From: Streptomyces xiamenensis
GTDB taxonomy: Bacteria > Actinomycetota > Actinomycetes > Streptomycetales > Streptomycetaceae
Direction: 5' to 3'
DNA: 64,000 nt
Assembly (NCBI RefSeq): GCF_000993785.3
Contig: NZ_CP009922.3
Span: 5,270,001-5,334,000, forward strand
Below are positions 27,064 to 35,888 of the stretch, in pieces. A program made the translations under genes and the position numbers. The notes beneath the pieces are model-generated. The model was given only the letters and a program-made list of their open reading frames with translations. It ran no database searches and was not told where the DNA came from. How positions within the stretch are numbered: the stretch's first letter is position 1; every line of letters starts with the position of its first letter.

Positions 27064-29235
27064 ATGTCCACGTTCTTGTTCCGCATCGGAAGGTGGTCCT
27101 TCGCGCACCGCCGGATCGTCCTGGCGATCTGGTTGCTCGTCGCCGTCGTCGCGATCGGCGCCGCCACCGCGAGCGGTGGCAAGACCAACGACAACTTCAC
27201 CATCCCGGGCACCGAGTCGCAGCGCGCCACCAACCTGCTCAGCGAGCGCGTACCGGAGCTGAGCGGCGGACAGACCCAGCTGGTCTTCGCCGCCGAGGGC
27301 GACGGCCGGATCGTCGACACCCGGCAGCGCGACGCCATCGAGACGTCCATCCAGAACCTCAAGGCGGTGCCGCAGGTCGCCGTCGCCACCGACCCCTTCC
27401 ACGGCGGGGCCGTCTCCCCGGACGGCACCATCGGCCTGGGGTCGGTGCAGTACAGCGTGCAGCCCGGCAGCGTGGACGCCTCCACGCTGGAGGACGTGAA
27501 GAAGGCGGTGGAACCGGCGCAGGCGGCCGGGGTGCATGTCGCCTACTCCGGCAGCGTCTTCCCCGGCTGGAACGCCGCGCCCTCCGAGACACCGGAGATC
27601 GTCGGGGTCATCGTCGCGCTGATCATCCTGCTGATCACCTTCGGGTCCCTCATCGCGGCCGGGATGCCGATCATCACCGCGATCCTCGGCATCCTCATCA
27701 CCATCATGTCGGTGACCGCCCTGGCCGCCGTGGTGGATGTCGCCACCGCCTCCACCACCGTCGCCATCATGCTCGGCCTGTCCTGCGGCATCGACTACGG
27801 GCTGTTCGTCCTCTACCGGCACCGCAACCACGTCCTGCGCGGCATGGACCCGCAGGACTCGGCCGCGCTGTCGGTGGGCACCGCCGGCGGCGCAGTGGTC
27901 TTCGCCGCGCTCACCGTGATCATCGCGCTGTGCGGACTGTCGGTGGTCGGCATCCCGTTCCTGGCCGTCATGGGCCTGAGCGCGGCCGGCGCGGTACTGG
28001 TCGCCATGCTGATCGCGCTGACGCTGCTGCCGGCGATGCTCGGCTTCGCCGGGCCGCACATCGTGCGGTTCCCGGGCCGCCCGCGCCGGCTGCACGCGCG
28101 TCTGGAGCGCACCGCGCACACCGCCGCCACCGCCCCCGAGGAGCATCGCGGCGCGCGCTGGGGCGCGTTCATCGTGCGGCACCGGGTGCCGGTGCTGTTC
28201 CTCGGAGTGCTGCTGCTGGGTCTGCTGGCGCTGCCCGCCACCCACATGCGGCTCGGACTGCCGAGCGGGTCCTCCCAGCCGACCTCCAACACCCAGCGCC
28301 AGGCCTACGATCTGATCACCGAGGGCTTCGGGGTGGGAGCGAACGGCCCGCTGCTGATCGTCGCCGACCACGTCACGGACAAGAGCCAGACCGATCAACT
28401 GGTGGCGGCGCTGGGCACACTGCCGGACGTGGCCGCCGTGCAGCCGCTGACCATGGCCAACGACGTCTCCGTCATCCAGGTGACCCCGGGCAGCGGACCG
28501 AACGACGAGGCCACCACCTCCCTCGTGCACCGCATCCGCGGCGACCGCGCCGCGATCGAGGGCGACACCGGAGCCGCCATCCTGGTGGGCGGCAACACCG
28601 CCTCCAACATCGATGTCTCCGCCAAGTTGTCCTCCGCCCTGCCCGTCTTCCTGATCGTCGTCGTCGGCCTGGCGTTCCTCCTGCTGACCTTCGCCTTCCG
28701 CACCTTCCTCGTCCCGCTCAAGTCGGTGCTCGGCTTCCTGCTGTCGATCCTGGCCGCCTTCGGCGCCCAGGTCGCGGTCTTCCAATGGGGCTGGGGGCAG
28801 CACCTGTTCAACATCGAACCCGCCGAGACCGTCAGCTTCCTCCCGATCATCATGCTGGCGATCATCTTCGGGCTCTCCAGCGACTACGAGGTCTTCGTCG
28901 TCTCCCGCATCAAGGAGGACTACACCCGCACCGGCGAGGCGCGCGCCGCGGTGGTGCGCGGCATGTCCCACTCCGCGCGGGTGGTGACCGCCGCCGCGCT
29001 CATCATGTTCTCGATCTTCGTCGCCTTCATGTTCACCAGTGACGCGACCATCAAGGCCATCGGCTTCAGCTTCGCCATCGGCGTGCTGCTGGACGCCTTT
29101 GTGGTCCGCCTCACGCTCGTGCCCGCGGTGATGGCCATCGCCGGGGGCCGCATCTGGTCCCACCCGCGCTGGTTCCGCCGGCTGCCCGACCCCGACATCG
29201 AGGGCAAGCGCCTGGAGCACGCCCACGGTTCCTGA
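27064..29235 (+). CDS. MMPL/RND-family transporter
   Basis: A 723-residue membrane protein with the MMPL plan: one N-terminal helix (IVLAILLVAVVAIGAATAS-like), an extracellular domain, and a block of five to six helices starting near VGVIVALIILLITFGSLIAAG. A second extracellular domain follows at about residues 385-510 and a second helix block from VFLIVVVGLAFLLLTFAF. Conserved RND residues are visible in LGLSCGIDYGLFVLYRHRN and IFGLSSDYEVFVVSRIKE, where the Asp-Tyr pairs carry protons. Streptomycete MMPL proteins often export lipophilic natural products. It begins 203 bases after the MFS gene in the same direction, so it may belong with the synthase locus. The start follows GGAAGGAAC. Confidence 0.88.
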   Translation: MSTFLFRIGRWSFAHRRIVLAIWLLVAVVAIGAATASGGKTNDNFTIPGTESQRATNLLSERVPELSGGQTQLVFAAEGDGRIVDTRQRDAIETSIQNLKAVPQVAVATDPFHGGAVSPDGTIGLGSVQYSVQPGSVDASTLEDVKKAVEPAQAAGVHVAYSGSVFPGWNAAPSETPEIVGVIVALIILLITFGSLIAAGMPIITAILGILITIMSVTALAAVVDVATASTTVAIMLGLSCGIDYGLFVLYRHRNHVLRGMDPQDSAALSVGTAGGAVVFAALTVIIALCGLSVVGIPFLAVMGLSAAGAVLVAMLIALTLLPAMLGFAGPHIVRFPGRPRRLHARLERTAHTAATAPEEHRGARWGAFIVRHRVPVLFLGVLLLGLLALPATHMRLGLPSGSSQPTSNTQRQAYDLITEGFGVGANGPLLIVADHVTDKSQTDQLVAALGTLPDVAAVQPLTMANDVSVIQVTPGSGPNDEATTSLVHRIRGDRAAIEGDTGAAILVGGNTASNIDVSAKLSSALPVFLIVVVGLAFLLLTFAFRTFLVPLKSVLGFLLSILAAFGAQVAVFQWGWGQHLFNIEPAETVSFLPIIMLAIIFGLSSDYEVFVVSRIKEDYTRTGEARAAVVRGMSHSARVVTAAALIMFSIFVAFMFTSDATIKAIGFSFAIGVLLDAFVVRLTLVPAVMAIAGGRIWSHPRWFRRLPDPDIEGKRLEHAHGS

Positions 29236-29269
29236 CCGGGCGGCCGGCGGTCCACCGCTCCCGGCCCGG

Positions 29270-30106
29270 CTACCAGATGGCCTCCACCCACTCCGGGTGG
29301 TCGATGAACGGGTTGCGGTTGTTCTGGTAGTCCTCGAAGATCACCTCGTTGCGGCGCCGCTCGTTCGCGTCCGGCGGGTCCTGCTCGTGCCACTCCTTGA
29401 GCACCGACAGCCGGCCGAGGTAGGGCACGCTGCCGTTCCCCGCCGTGTTGTTGACCTCCAGATCAGCGAACCCGTCACCGCCCTCGTAGCGCACCGCCAT
29501 GTAGAACACCATCCGGGCCACGTCGCCCTTGACGGCGTCCCGGGGCTCCCAGGAGTCGGCGTCCGTGTAGTTGCCGGGCGCGCCCGAGACGGCGCTGCCC
29601 CCGTTGTCGAAGTCCTTGTTGCCGCGCACGCCGTTGACCTGGACGTCCTCGGGCCGCAGATGGTGCAGGTCCGTGCCGGGGCCGGCCGCGGTGCCGAAGT
29701 TGCCGTGCGACTGCGGCCACACGTGTTCGCGGTTCCACTGCCCGGTGTTGCCGCCGTTGTTGGCGGCGCTGCGGGAGATGCCGCTGTATATCAGCACCAC
29801 GTTGCCGGGCCGGTTCGGATCGGCGTCGGTGACCTTGAGCGCCTCCCACACCTGGGAGTACGTCAGCTTGGTGGTGTCCGCGCTGATGATCCCGTGCAGC
29901 GCCTGCTTGAGCGGCTCGCCGCTCTTGCCCAGCGCGTCACGGTAGTAGACGTCGTCGGCCGCGGTGGCCTGCGGCAGCGGCGCGACGAACACCGCCGTCA
30001 GCGCCGCGATCGCGGCCGGCAGCAGGATCCGCCTGCCGCGCCCACGCCCGCGCGCGGGGCCGGAGGCGGTATCGGGGACGGGTGCGGGGGGTGCGCTCTG
30101 AGGCAT
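29270..30106 (-). CDS. Secreted endonuclease I (EndA/NucM family)
   Basis: A 278-residue protein with an N-terminal Arg-rich region and hydrophobic signal (ILLPAAIAALTAVFVAPLP), so it is exported. The catalytic segment NREHVWPQSHG near residues 130-140 is the beta-beta-alpha-metal motif of the endonuclease I family (PF04231). It is followed by TDLHHLRPED and NGVRGNKDF, which complete the family signature. The enzyme degrades DNA outside the cell, giving phosphate and nucleotides or clearing foreign DNA. The start at 30106 is chosen by GAGAGG upstream and by the position of the signal peptide. It converges with the MMPL gene. Confidence 0.88.
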   Translation of the reverse strand: MPQSAPPAPVPDTASGPARGRGRGRRILLPAAIAALTAVFVAPLPQATAADDVYYRDALGKSGEPLKQALHGIISADTTKLTYSQVWEALKVTDADPNRPGNVVLIYSGISRSAANNGGNTGQWNREHVWPQSHGNFGTAAGPGTDLHHLRPEDVQVNGVRGNKDFDNGGSAVSGAPGNYTDADSWEPRDAVKGDVARMVFYMAVRYEGGDGFADLEVNNTAGNGSVPYLGRLSVLKEWHEQDPPDANERRRNEVIFEDYQNNRNPFIDHPEWVEAIW

Positions 30107-30254
30107 GTGGGGGAGACCTCTCAAAGGACGGGCCGTCCGCCGGCCTGACGGACGTTGTCGTGATCCTGCCACCACACGGCCCGCACTACGCGCGTCCAGC
30201 ACGACAGTTGGGTCAAGACCTCATGTCCCACGGGCTACCGCGGCGCGAACGCGC

Positions 30255-30294
30255 GGCGGGCGGGGAAGGAGCCCACGCTCCCTCCCCGCCCGCC
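30255..30294 (-). terminator. Terminator downstream of metE
   Basis: An 18-base stem with one mismatch (GGCGGGCGGGGAAGGAGC at 30255-30272 pairs with 30277-30294). It starts just past the metE stop on the minus strand. Confidence 0.65.
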
Positions 30295-30300
30295 ACACCG

Positions 30301-32625
30301 TCAGGCCCCGGTCACCGGCAGCCCTTCACGCACCTCACGGGCCGCCGCCACCAGGTTCTCCAGCGCCGCCCGCACCTCCGTCCAGCCCCGCGTCTTCAGC
30401 CCGCAGTCCGGATTGACCCACAGCCGCTCGGCCGGAATCGCCGACAGCCCCTTGCGCAGCAGCGCCGCCGCCTCCGCCACGTCGGGCACCCGCGGCGAGT
30501 GGATGTCGTACACGCCCGGGCCGACCTCCCGCGGATAGCCGGCCGCGCCCAGCTCATCGGCCACCCGCATGTGGGAACGGGCCGCCTCCAGGCTGATCAC
30601 ATCGGCGTCCAGCTCGTCGATCGCCCGCAGGATGTCGCCGAACTCGGCGTAGCACATGTGGGTGTGGATCTGCGTGTCGGGACGCACCCCGGACGTCGTC
30701 AGCCGGAACGCCTCGGTCGCCCACGCCAGGTACTCCTCGCGCTCGGCGGCCCGCAGCGGCAGCGTCTCGCGCAGCGCCGGCTCGTCCACCTGGATCACCG
30801 AACTGCCGGCCGCCTCCAGGTCCTGCACCTCGTCCCGCAGCGCCAGCGCCATCTGCCGGGCGGTCTCCGCCTGCGGCTGGTCGTCCCGCACGAAGGACCA
30901 GGCCAGCATCGTCACCGGACCGGTCAGCATGCCCTTCACCGGCCGCTCGGTCAGCGACTGCGCGTACCGCGTCCAGCGCACCGTCATCGGCTCCGGGCGC
31001 GAGAGGTCCCCGGCCAGGATCGGCGGCCTTACGTACCGGGTGCCGTAGGACTGCACCCAGCCGTGCCGGGTGGTCAGCGCGCCGGTCAGCTGCTCGGCGA
31101 AGTACTGCACCATGTCGTTGCGTTCGGGCTCGCCGTGCACCAGCACATCCAGCCCTGCGCGTTCCTGGAAACCGATCACCTCATGGATCTCGGTCGCGAT
31201 CCGGCCCTCGTAGGCGGTCTCGTCGATGCGCCCGGCCCGCAGATCGGCGCGCGCCGTGCGCAGTTCCCCGGTCTGCGGGAAGGACCCGATGGTCGTCACC
31301 GGCAGCAGCGGCAGCCCCAGCCGGTCGTGCTGCGCCGCCGCCCGCTCCGGGTAGGCGGCGGAGCGGCGCGCGTCGGCCTCCGTCACGGCGGCGGTACGGG
31401 CCCGCACCGCCGGGTCGTGGGCCAGCGGCGAGTTGGCCCGGGAGGCCAGATCGGCGCGGTTGGCGGCCAGCCGGGCGGTGATCGCCCCGGTGCCCTCGGA
31501 CAGACCGCGCGCCAGGGTGACGATCTCCTCGGTCTTCTGCACGGCGAACGCCAGCCAGCGGGCCAGCTGCGGATCGATGTCCCGCTCCGCCGCGGCGTCC
31601 AGCGGCACGTGCAGCAGCGAGCAGGAGGCCGCCACGTCCACCCGGTCCGCGAGACCGAGCAGCGTGCCCAGGGTGCTCAGCGACGCACCCAGATCGTTGA
31701 TCCACACATTGCGGCCGTCCACCACGCCCGCCACCAGGCGCTTGCCCGGCAGCCCGCCTGCGGCGGCCAGCTCCGGCAGGTTCGCCGCGGCGGGGCCGGT
31801 GAAGTCCAGCGCGAGGCCCTCGACCGGGGACTTCGCCAGCACCGGCAGCGCCTCGCCGAGCCGGTCGAAGTACGAGGCGACCAGCAGCTGCGGCCGGTCG
31901 GTCAGCGCACCCAGCTGACGGTACGCGCGGGCGGTGGCGTTCAGCTCGGCCGGCGTCCGGTCCGCGACCAGCGCCGGCTCGTCCAGCTGCACCCAGCGGG
32001 CGCCCGCCGCCCGCAGATCGGCCAGCACCTCCGCGTACACCGGCAGCAGCCGGTCCAGCAGCGTCAGCGGCTGGAAGTCGTCCGCCACCCCCGGCGCCGG
32101 CTTGGCCAGCAGCAGGAAGGTGACGGGGCCCACCAGCACCGGGCGCGCGGTGTGACCCAGCGCCAGCGCCTCCTTCAGCTGCGCGACCTGGGTGGTGGAG
32201 TCGGCGCTGAAGACGGTGTCAGGACCCAGCTCGGGGACGAGGTAGTGGTAGTTGGTGTCGAACCACTTCGTCATCTCCAGCGGCGCCACGTCCTGGGTGC
32301 CGCGCGCCATGGCGAAGTAGCCGTCCAGCGGGTCGGCGGCGACGGCGGCCCGGTGCCGCGCGGGGACGGCGCCGACCATGACGGCGGTGTCCAGGACGTG
32401 GTCGTAGTACGAGAAGTCGCCGGTGGGTACCTCGTGGACGCCGGCCTCGGCCAGCCGGCGCCAGTTGTCGCGGCGCAGTGCGGCGGCCGTACCGTGCAGT
32501 GCGGCGGCGTCGGTGCGGCCCTTCCAGTACCCCTCGATGGCCCTCTTCAGCTCCCGGTCGGGCCCCTGCCGGGGTACGCCGTACACGGTGGCCCGTGCTG
32601 CCGCGGCTGCGGACTGTGCGGTCAC
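30301..32625 (-). CDS. metE: Cobalamin-independent methionine synthase
   Basis: A 774-residue enzyme transferring a methyl group from 5-methyltetrahydropteroyl-triglutamate to homocysteine, the last step of methionine synthesis, without B12. The two barrel halves are visible: the N-terminal half with PVLVGPVTFLLLAK and VQLDEPAL, and the catalytic C-terminal half from LPLLPVTTIGSFPQT onward. Zinc ligands are in IHTHMCYAEF (His, Cys), SLEAARSH (Glu) and VNPDCGLKTRG (Cys). GTG 32625 is chosen over ATG 32649 because AAGGAG stands seven bases before it. The gene lies behind a cobalamin riboswitch, so it should be silenced when B12 lets the MetH enzyme work. Confidence 0.96.
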   Translation of the reverse strand: MTAQSAAAAARATVYGVPRQGPDRELKRAIEGYWKGRTDAAALHGTAAALRRDNWRRLAEAGVHEVPTGDFSYYDHVLDTAVMVGAVPARHRAAVAADPLDGYFAMARGTQDVAPLEMTKWFDTNYHYLVPELGPDTVFSADSTTQVAQLKEALALGHTARPVLVGPVTFLLLAKPAPGVADDFQPLTLLDRLLPVYAEVLADLRAAGARWVQLDEPALVADRTPAELNATARAYRQLGALTDRPQLLVASYFDRLGEALPVLAKSPVEGLALDFTGPAAANLPELAAAGGLPGKRLVAGVVDGRNVWINDLGASLSTLGTLLGLADRVDVAASCSLLHVPLDAAAERDIDPQLARWLAFAVQKTEEIVTLARGLSEGTGAITARLAANRADLASRANSPLAHDPAVRARTAAVTEADARRSAAYPERAAAQHDRLGLPLLPVTTIGSFPQTGELRTARADLRAGRIDETAYEGRIATEIHEVIGFQERAGLDVLVHGEPERNDMVQYFAEQLTGALTTRHGWVQSYGTRYVRPPILAGDLSRPEPMTVRWTRYAQSLTERPVKGMLTGPVTMLAWSFVRDDQPQAETARQMALALRDEVQDLEAAGSSVIQVDEPALRETLPLRAAEREEYLAWATEAFRLTTSGVRPDTQIHTHMCYAEFGDILRAIDELDADVISLEAARSHMRVADELGAAGYPREVGPGVYDIHSPRVPDVAEAAALLRKGLSAIPAERLWVNPDCGLKTRGWTEVRAALENLVAAAREVREGLPVTGA

Positions 32626-32784
32626 GGAACTCTCCTTCGCGAGTGTCACTCCGGTGTCCGGTGGACCACTGCGGGGGCGCGAAGGGGCGATCGCCCGGGC
32701 GTGCGCGGGACGGAGCCCGCCGGCCGCCCGACGCGTGACGCCGACCCACCCTCGAGGGTCACCGGGAACCGCGCACGGATGCGC

Positions 32785-32992
32785 GCGGACAGCGGCAGGT
32801 CTTCGGACTCGCGGGCGTTGCTCGCCGGATGACGAGGCTTCCTAGTGGCCGTCGCTTCCCAGAACCGGGCTTCGGCTCCAGTGCGTTTGACGGCGGTCGT
32901 TCCCGCTCACCGCTGCGGGGCAGTCCCGGATTCCCACCGGGTTCCCTCTTACGACGCGTCTGCCTGGCGGGCAGGGCGAACCAGCTGCGTCC
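32785..32992 (-). promoter_or_regulatory. Cobalamin (B12) riboswitch upstream of metE
   Basis: On the minus strand, 32947-32908 reads GAGGGAACCCGGTGGGAATC then CGGGACTGCCCCGCAGCGGT, the conserved core. A good B12 box, GAGTCCGAAGACCTGCCGCT, is at 32810-32791. The core-to-box distance of about 140 bases is normal for this class. About 160 bases of leader remain before the metE GTG. Confidence 0.92.
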
Positions 32993-33047
32993 GCCACCCT
33001 AAGCGGTCCACCCCGTCACCGGACACCCCGTTCGTATGCCGGACGGG

Positions 33048-33260
33048 TCACTGGGCGCGCGAACCCGCCCACACCATGAGGAAGATCAGCGCGACCACCA
33101 CGTGGCCCAGCACCCCGTACAGGAACAGCCGGGGCAGGAAACCGGGCGGCAGCTCGCCGCCCTTCGCGCGCTTTCCGGCCGGCGCGGGCGGTGCGGCTGG
33201 TGCGGGTGCCGCCGCCGGCGTGCCTTCGGCGGGTTCCCCGTGCTCCTCGCGTGGCGTCAT
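33048..33260 (-). CDS. DUF6126 family single-pass membrane protein
   Basis: A 70-residue protein. The first 35 residues are Ala/Pro-rich and hydrophilic; the rest is one amphipathic-to-hydrophobic helix, PPGFLPRLFLYGVLGHVVVA and onward. The F-x-R-LF-x-Y-x-x-x-GH pattern is that of DUF6126 proteins, which in streptomycetes are usually encoded directly after an XRE-cupin regulator. Here the ATG overlaps the regulator's stop codon, so the two are translationally coupled. Function unknown. Confidence 0.75.
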   Translation of the reverse strand: MTPREEHGEPAEGTPAAAPAPAAPPAPAGKRAKGGELPPGFLPRLFLYGVLGHVVVALIFLMVWAGSRAQ

Positions 33261-33865
33261 GGCAGGACCGTCTCCCTTCCGTCGCCGCCCAGGCAGAGCT
33301 GGGCGGCCCCGCTGCGCAGCAGGGTGTGCACGAACAGCAGTTCCACGCCCTCGGGATCGGCGGCGCCGATCCGGTGCGGGGTGAGCGAGTCGAAGTGCGC
33401 GCTGTCGCCCGGCTCCAGCAGATGCCGCGCCTCGCCGAGGGTGAGCCGCAGCCGGCCGCCGAGCACGTACAGCCACTCCTCGCCGGCGTGCACGCGTACG
33501 AGGTCGTCCTGGCCGCCGCCGTACGGCACCCGGACCCGCAGCGCCTGCATGGCGCGGGCGGGCCCGCCCGCCGGCCAGTACCTCCAGCCGTCCGCCTCGC
33601 GGGCACCGGGCCCGGCCTGCGGGCCGCCGCGCACGACGGGGTCGGCGGCTGCGGGCAGCTCGCCGAGCAGCTCGGCCACCGTCGTACCGTAGATCCGGGC
33701 CAGGGACAGCAGCACCGGCAGCGAGGGCTGGCGCTGTCCGGTCTCCAGCCGGGACAGATGGGCGGGGGAGAGCCCGGCCCGGCCGGCGGCCGACTCCAGG
33801 GTCAGCCCGGCCCTGCCGCGCAGCTCGCGCAGCCGGGGTGCCATCGCCGGCAGCTCGGAGTTCAT
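33257..33865 (-). CDS. XRE-family transcriptional regulator with C-terminal cupin domain
   Basis: A 202-residue regulator. Residues 8-65 form the helix-turn-helix (LRELRGRAGLTLESAAGRAG, then LSPAHLSRLETGQRQPSL). Residues 100-190 form a cupin barrel (VRVHAGEEWLYVLGGRLRLT, PGDSAHFDSLTPHRIG) that presumably binds a small ligand. ATG 33865 is the first start consistent with the helix-turn-helix. The gene is followed by a coupled DUF6126 gene and preceded by a perfect 14-base palindrome at 33889-33919, only 24 bases before the start, which is the likely autoregulatory operator. The divergent ABC exporter may also be a target. Confidence 0.88.
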   Translation of the reverse strand: MNSELPAMAPRLRELRGRAGLTLESAAGRAGLSPAHLSRLETGQRQPSLPVLLSLARIYGTTVAELLGELPAAADPVVRGGPQAGPGAREADGWRYWPAGGPARAMQALRVRVPYGGGQDDLVRVHAGEEWLYVLGGRLRLTLGEARHLLEPGDSAHFDSLTPHRIGAADPEGVELLFVHTLLRSGAAQLCLGGDGRETVLP

Positions 33866-33888
33866 GGCTCCGATGCAAGCAAAATCTC

Positions 33889-33919
33889 GCCCCAGAGGCA
33901 AATGTTTTGCCTCTGGGGC
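33889..33919. promoter_or_regulatory. Perfect palindromic operator next to XRE-cupin gene
   Basis: GCCCCAGAGGCAAA at 33889-33902 is followed after TGT by its exact reverse complement at 33906-33919. The right half plus flank, TTTGCCTCTGGGGCAAA (33906-33922), is itself a shorter palindrome with six-base arms, so two binding units may overlap. Its distance to the regulator start suggests it covers that promoter. Confidence 0.75.
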
Positions 33920-33994
33920 AAAGAGCCTGTGCGCCCGATTCACCCTCCGAACGCCCTGTCGGGCCCGGTTCGGTGAGGAGTAGAGTCCCCTCGG

Positions 33995-34010
33995 AAAGCG
34001 CTTACTGCGC
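33995..34010 (+). promoter_or_regulatory. LacI-type half-palindrome upstream of ABC exporter
   Basis: AAGCGCTT at 33996-34003 is a perfect eight-base palindrome with the central CG of LacI/GalR operators. It lies 55 bases before the exporter start. The flanks are not symmetrical, so a true operator is uncertain. Confidence 0.25.
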
Positions 34011-34057
34011 TTGCTGTGGAATGCTGAGATCCGCCCTGGTTCGGAGGAACCTCCCGC

Positions 34058-35824
34058 ATGGCAACGCCCGAAGGGCCGCTCGACCACCACTACCGTGGCG
34101 AACACCCCGTACGCACCCTCGCCTATCTCTTCCGCGGCAGCCGCCCCCAGGTCGCCGGAGCCCTCATCGTCTTCGTGATCAAGCACAGCCCCGTATGGCT
34201 GCTGCCCCTGGTCACCGCCGCCATCGTCGACACCGTCGTGCAGCACCTGCCCATCAGCCAGCTGTGGAGCAGCGCCGGCGTCGTGATGATCATCCTGATC
34301 ATCAACCCGCCGCTGCACCTGCTCTACGTCCGGCTGCTGTACGGCAGCATCCGCCGGGTGGGCACCGCCCTGCGCTCGGCCCTGTGCACCCGCATGCAGC
34401 AGCTGTCCATCGGCTACCACTCCCGGGTCAGCGCCGGCGTGCTGCAGGCCAAGGTGGTCCGCGACGTCGAAACCATCGAACAGATGGTGCAGCAGTCCTC
34501 GGACACCGGCCTCGGCGCCATCACCGTCCTCATCGGCGGCCTGGTCATCATCGGCTTCCGCACCCCCGAGTTCCTGCCCGTCTTCCTCATCGTGGTGCCC
34601 GTCGCCGCCCTCCTCGTGATGCGGCTGCGGACCCGGCTGCGCACCCACAACGAGGAGTTCCGGCACGAGGTCGAGAACCTCTCCTCCCGGGTCACCGAGA
34701 TGACCCGGCTCATCTCCGTCACCCGCGCCCACGGCCTGGAGCCCAGCGCGTTGCGCCGCATGGACCACACCCTGGGCAACGTGCTGCGCTCCGGATTGCG
34801 GCTCGACCTGCTCAACGGCCGCTTCGCCTCGCTGGCCTGGGTGTTCCTCAACGCCCTGGGCGTGCTCTTCCTCACCGGTTCCGCGCTCATCGCCTACTAC
34901 GAGGTGTGGGACCTGACGGCGGGGGACGTCGTGATGCTCAGCGCGTTCCTCACCACCCTCACCAACTCCACCACCACCTTGATGGGCCTGGCGCCCGTGA
35001 TCACCAAGGGCCTGGAGTCGGTGCGGTCGGTCGGTGAGGTCCTCCAGGCACCGGCGCTGGAGGAGAACGAGGGCAAGACCGCGATGACCTCGCTGCGCGG
35101 CGCCATCGAATTCGAGAACACCGGGTTCCGCTACGAGGAGGCCGAACGGCCCTCGGTGCGCGACTTCACGCTGTCCGTCCAGCCGGGGGAGACCATCGCC
35201 CTGGTCGGCGCGTCCGGGGCCGGCAAGTCCACGGTGCTCAACCTCGTCATCGGCTTCATCCGGCCCACCAGCGGCCGGCTGCTGCTGGACGGCACCGACA
35301 TGAACACCCTGGACCTGCGCACCTACCGGCGCTTCGTCTCCGTGGTGCCCCAGGAGTCCATCCTGTTCGAGGGCACCATCCGCGAGAACGTCGCCTACGG
35401 CATGGACGACGTCGACGACGACGCCGTCCGGGCCGCCCTGCGCGACGCCAACGCCCTGGAGTTCGTCGAGCGGATGCCCGGCGGCCTGGACGCCGTGGTC
35501 GGCGAGAGCGGCGGACGGCTCTCGGGCGGCCAGCGGCAGCGGCTCGCCATCGCCCGCGCGCTGATCCGCAACCCCCGGGTGCTGATCCTGGACGAGGCCA
35601 CCTCGGCGCTGGACACCCGCTCCGAGGCGCTCGTCCAGCAGGCACTGGGCCGGCTGGTCGCGGGCCGCACCACCTTCGTGGTCGCGCACCGGCTGTCCAC
35701 GGTGCGCAACGCCGACCGCATCGTGGTGATGCGCGACGGCGGCATCGCCGAGATCGGCACCCATGAGGAACTGCTGGAGCGGGGCGGGGCGTACGCCGGT
35801 CTCCAGCGCGGTCAGCTCACCTGA
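34058..35824 (+). CDS. ABC exporter, fused membrane and ATPase domains
   Basis: A 588-residue half-transporter. Six transmembrane helices span about residues 30-310 (ALIVFVIKHSPVWLLPLVTA, VVMIILIINPPLHLLYVRLL, ITVLIGGLVIIGF and others). The ATPase domain fills about 345-580 with Walker A GASGAGKST, signature LSGGQRQRL, Walker B VLILDEATSALD and switch His in VVAHRLST. It would act as a homodimer or pair with another half-transporter, but no partner gene is adjacent. The start follows TTCGGAGG. Substrate unknown. It is divergent from the XRE-cupin/DUF6126 pair, sharing the 192-base region with the perfect palindrome. Confidence 0.9.
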   Translation: MATPEGPLDHHYRGEHPVRTLAYLFRGSRPQVAGALIVFVIKHSPVWLLPLVTAAIVDTVVQHLPISQLWSSAGVVMIILIINPPLHLLYVRLLYGSIRRVGTALRSALCTRMQQLSIGYHSRVSAGVLQAKVVRDVETIEQMVQQSSDTGLGAITVLIGGLVIIGFRTPEFLPVFLIVVPVAALLVMRLRTRLRTHNEEFRHEVENLSSRVTEMTRLISVTRAHGLEPSALRRMDHTLGNVLRSGLRLDLLNGRFASLAWVFLNALGVLFLTGSALIAYYEVWDLTAGDVVMLSAFLTTLTNSTTTLMGLAPVITKGLESVRSVGEVLQAPALEENEGKTAMTSLRGAIEFENTGFRYEEAERPSVRDFTLSVQPGETIALVGASGAGKSTVLNLVIGFIRPTSGRLLLDGTDMNTLDLRTYRRFVSVVPQESILFEGTIRENVAYGMDDVDDDAVRAALRDANALEFVERMPGGLDAVVGESGGRLSGGQRQRLAIARALIRNPRVLILDEATSALDTRSEALVQQALGRLVAGRTTFVVAHRLSTVRNADRIVVMRDGGIAEIGTHEELLERGGAYAGLQRGQLT

Positions 35825-35888
35825 TCCGGACCCGTGGGCGAGGGCGGCGGTCGGCGCGGTACGGCCGCCCGCCGCCCCCCGGCCGGGG

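Noticed and set aside
34058..35824. ABC exporter as part of the megasynthase locus
   Set aside because: It is 8.5 kb away with metE, a nuclease and a regulator in between, and has its own divergent control region.
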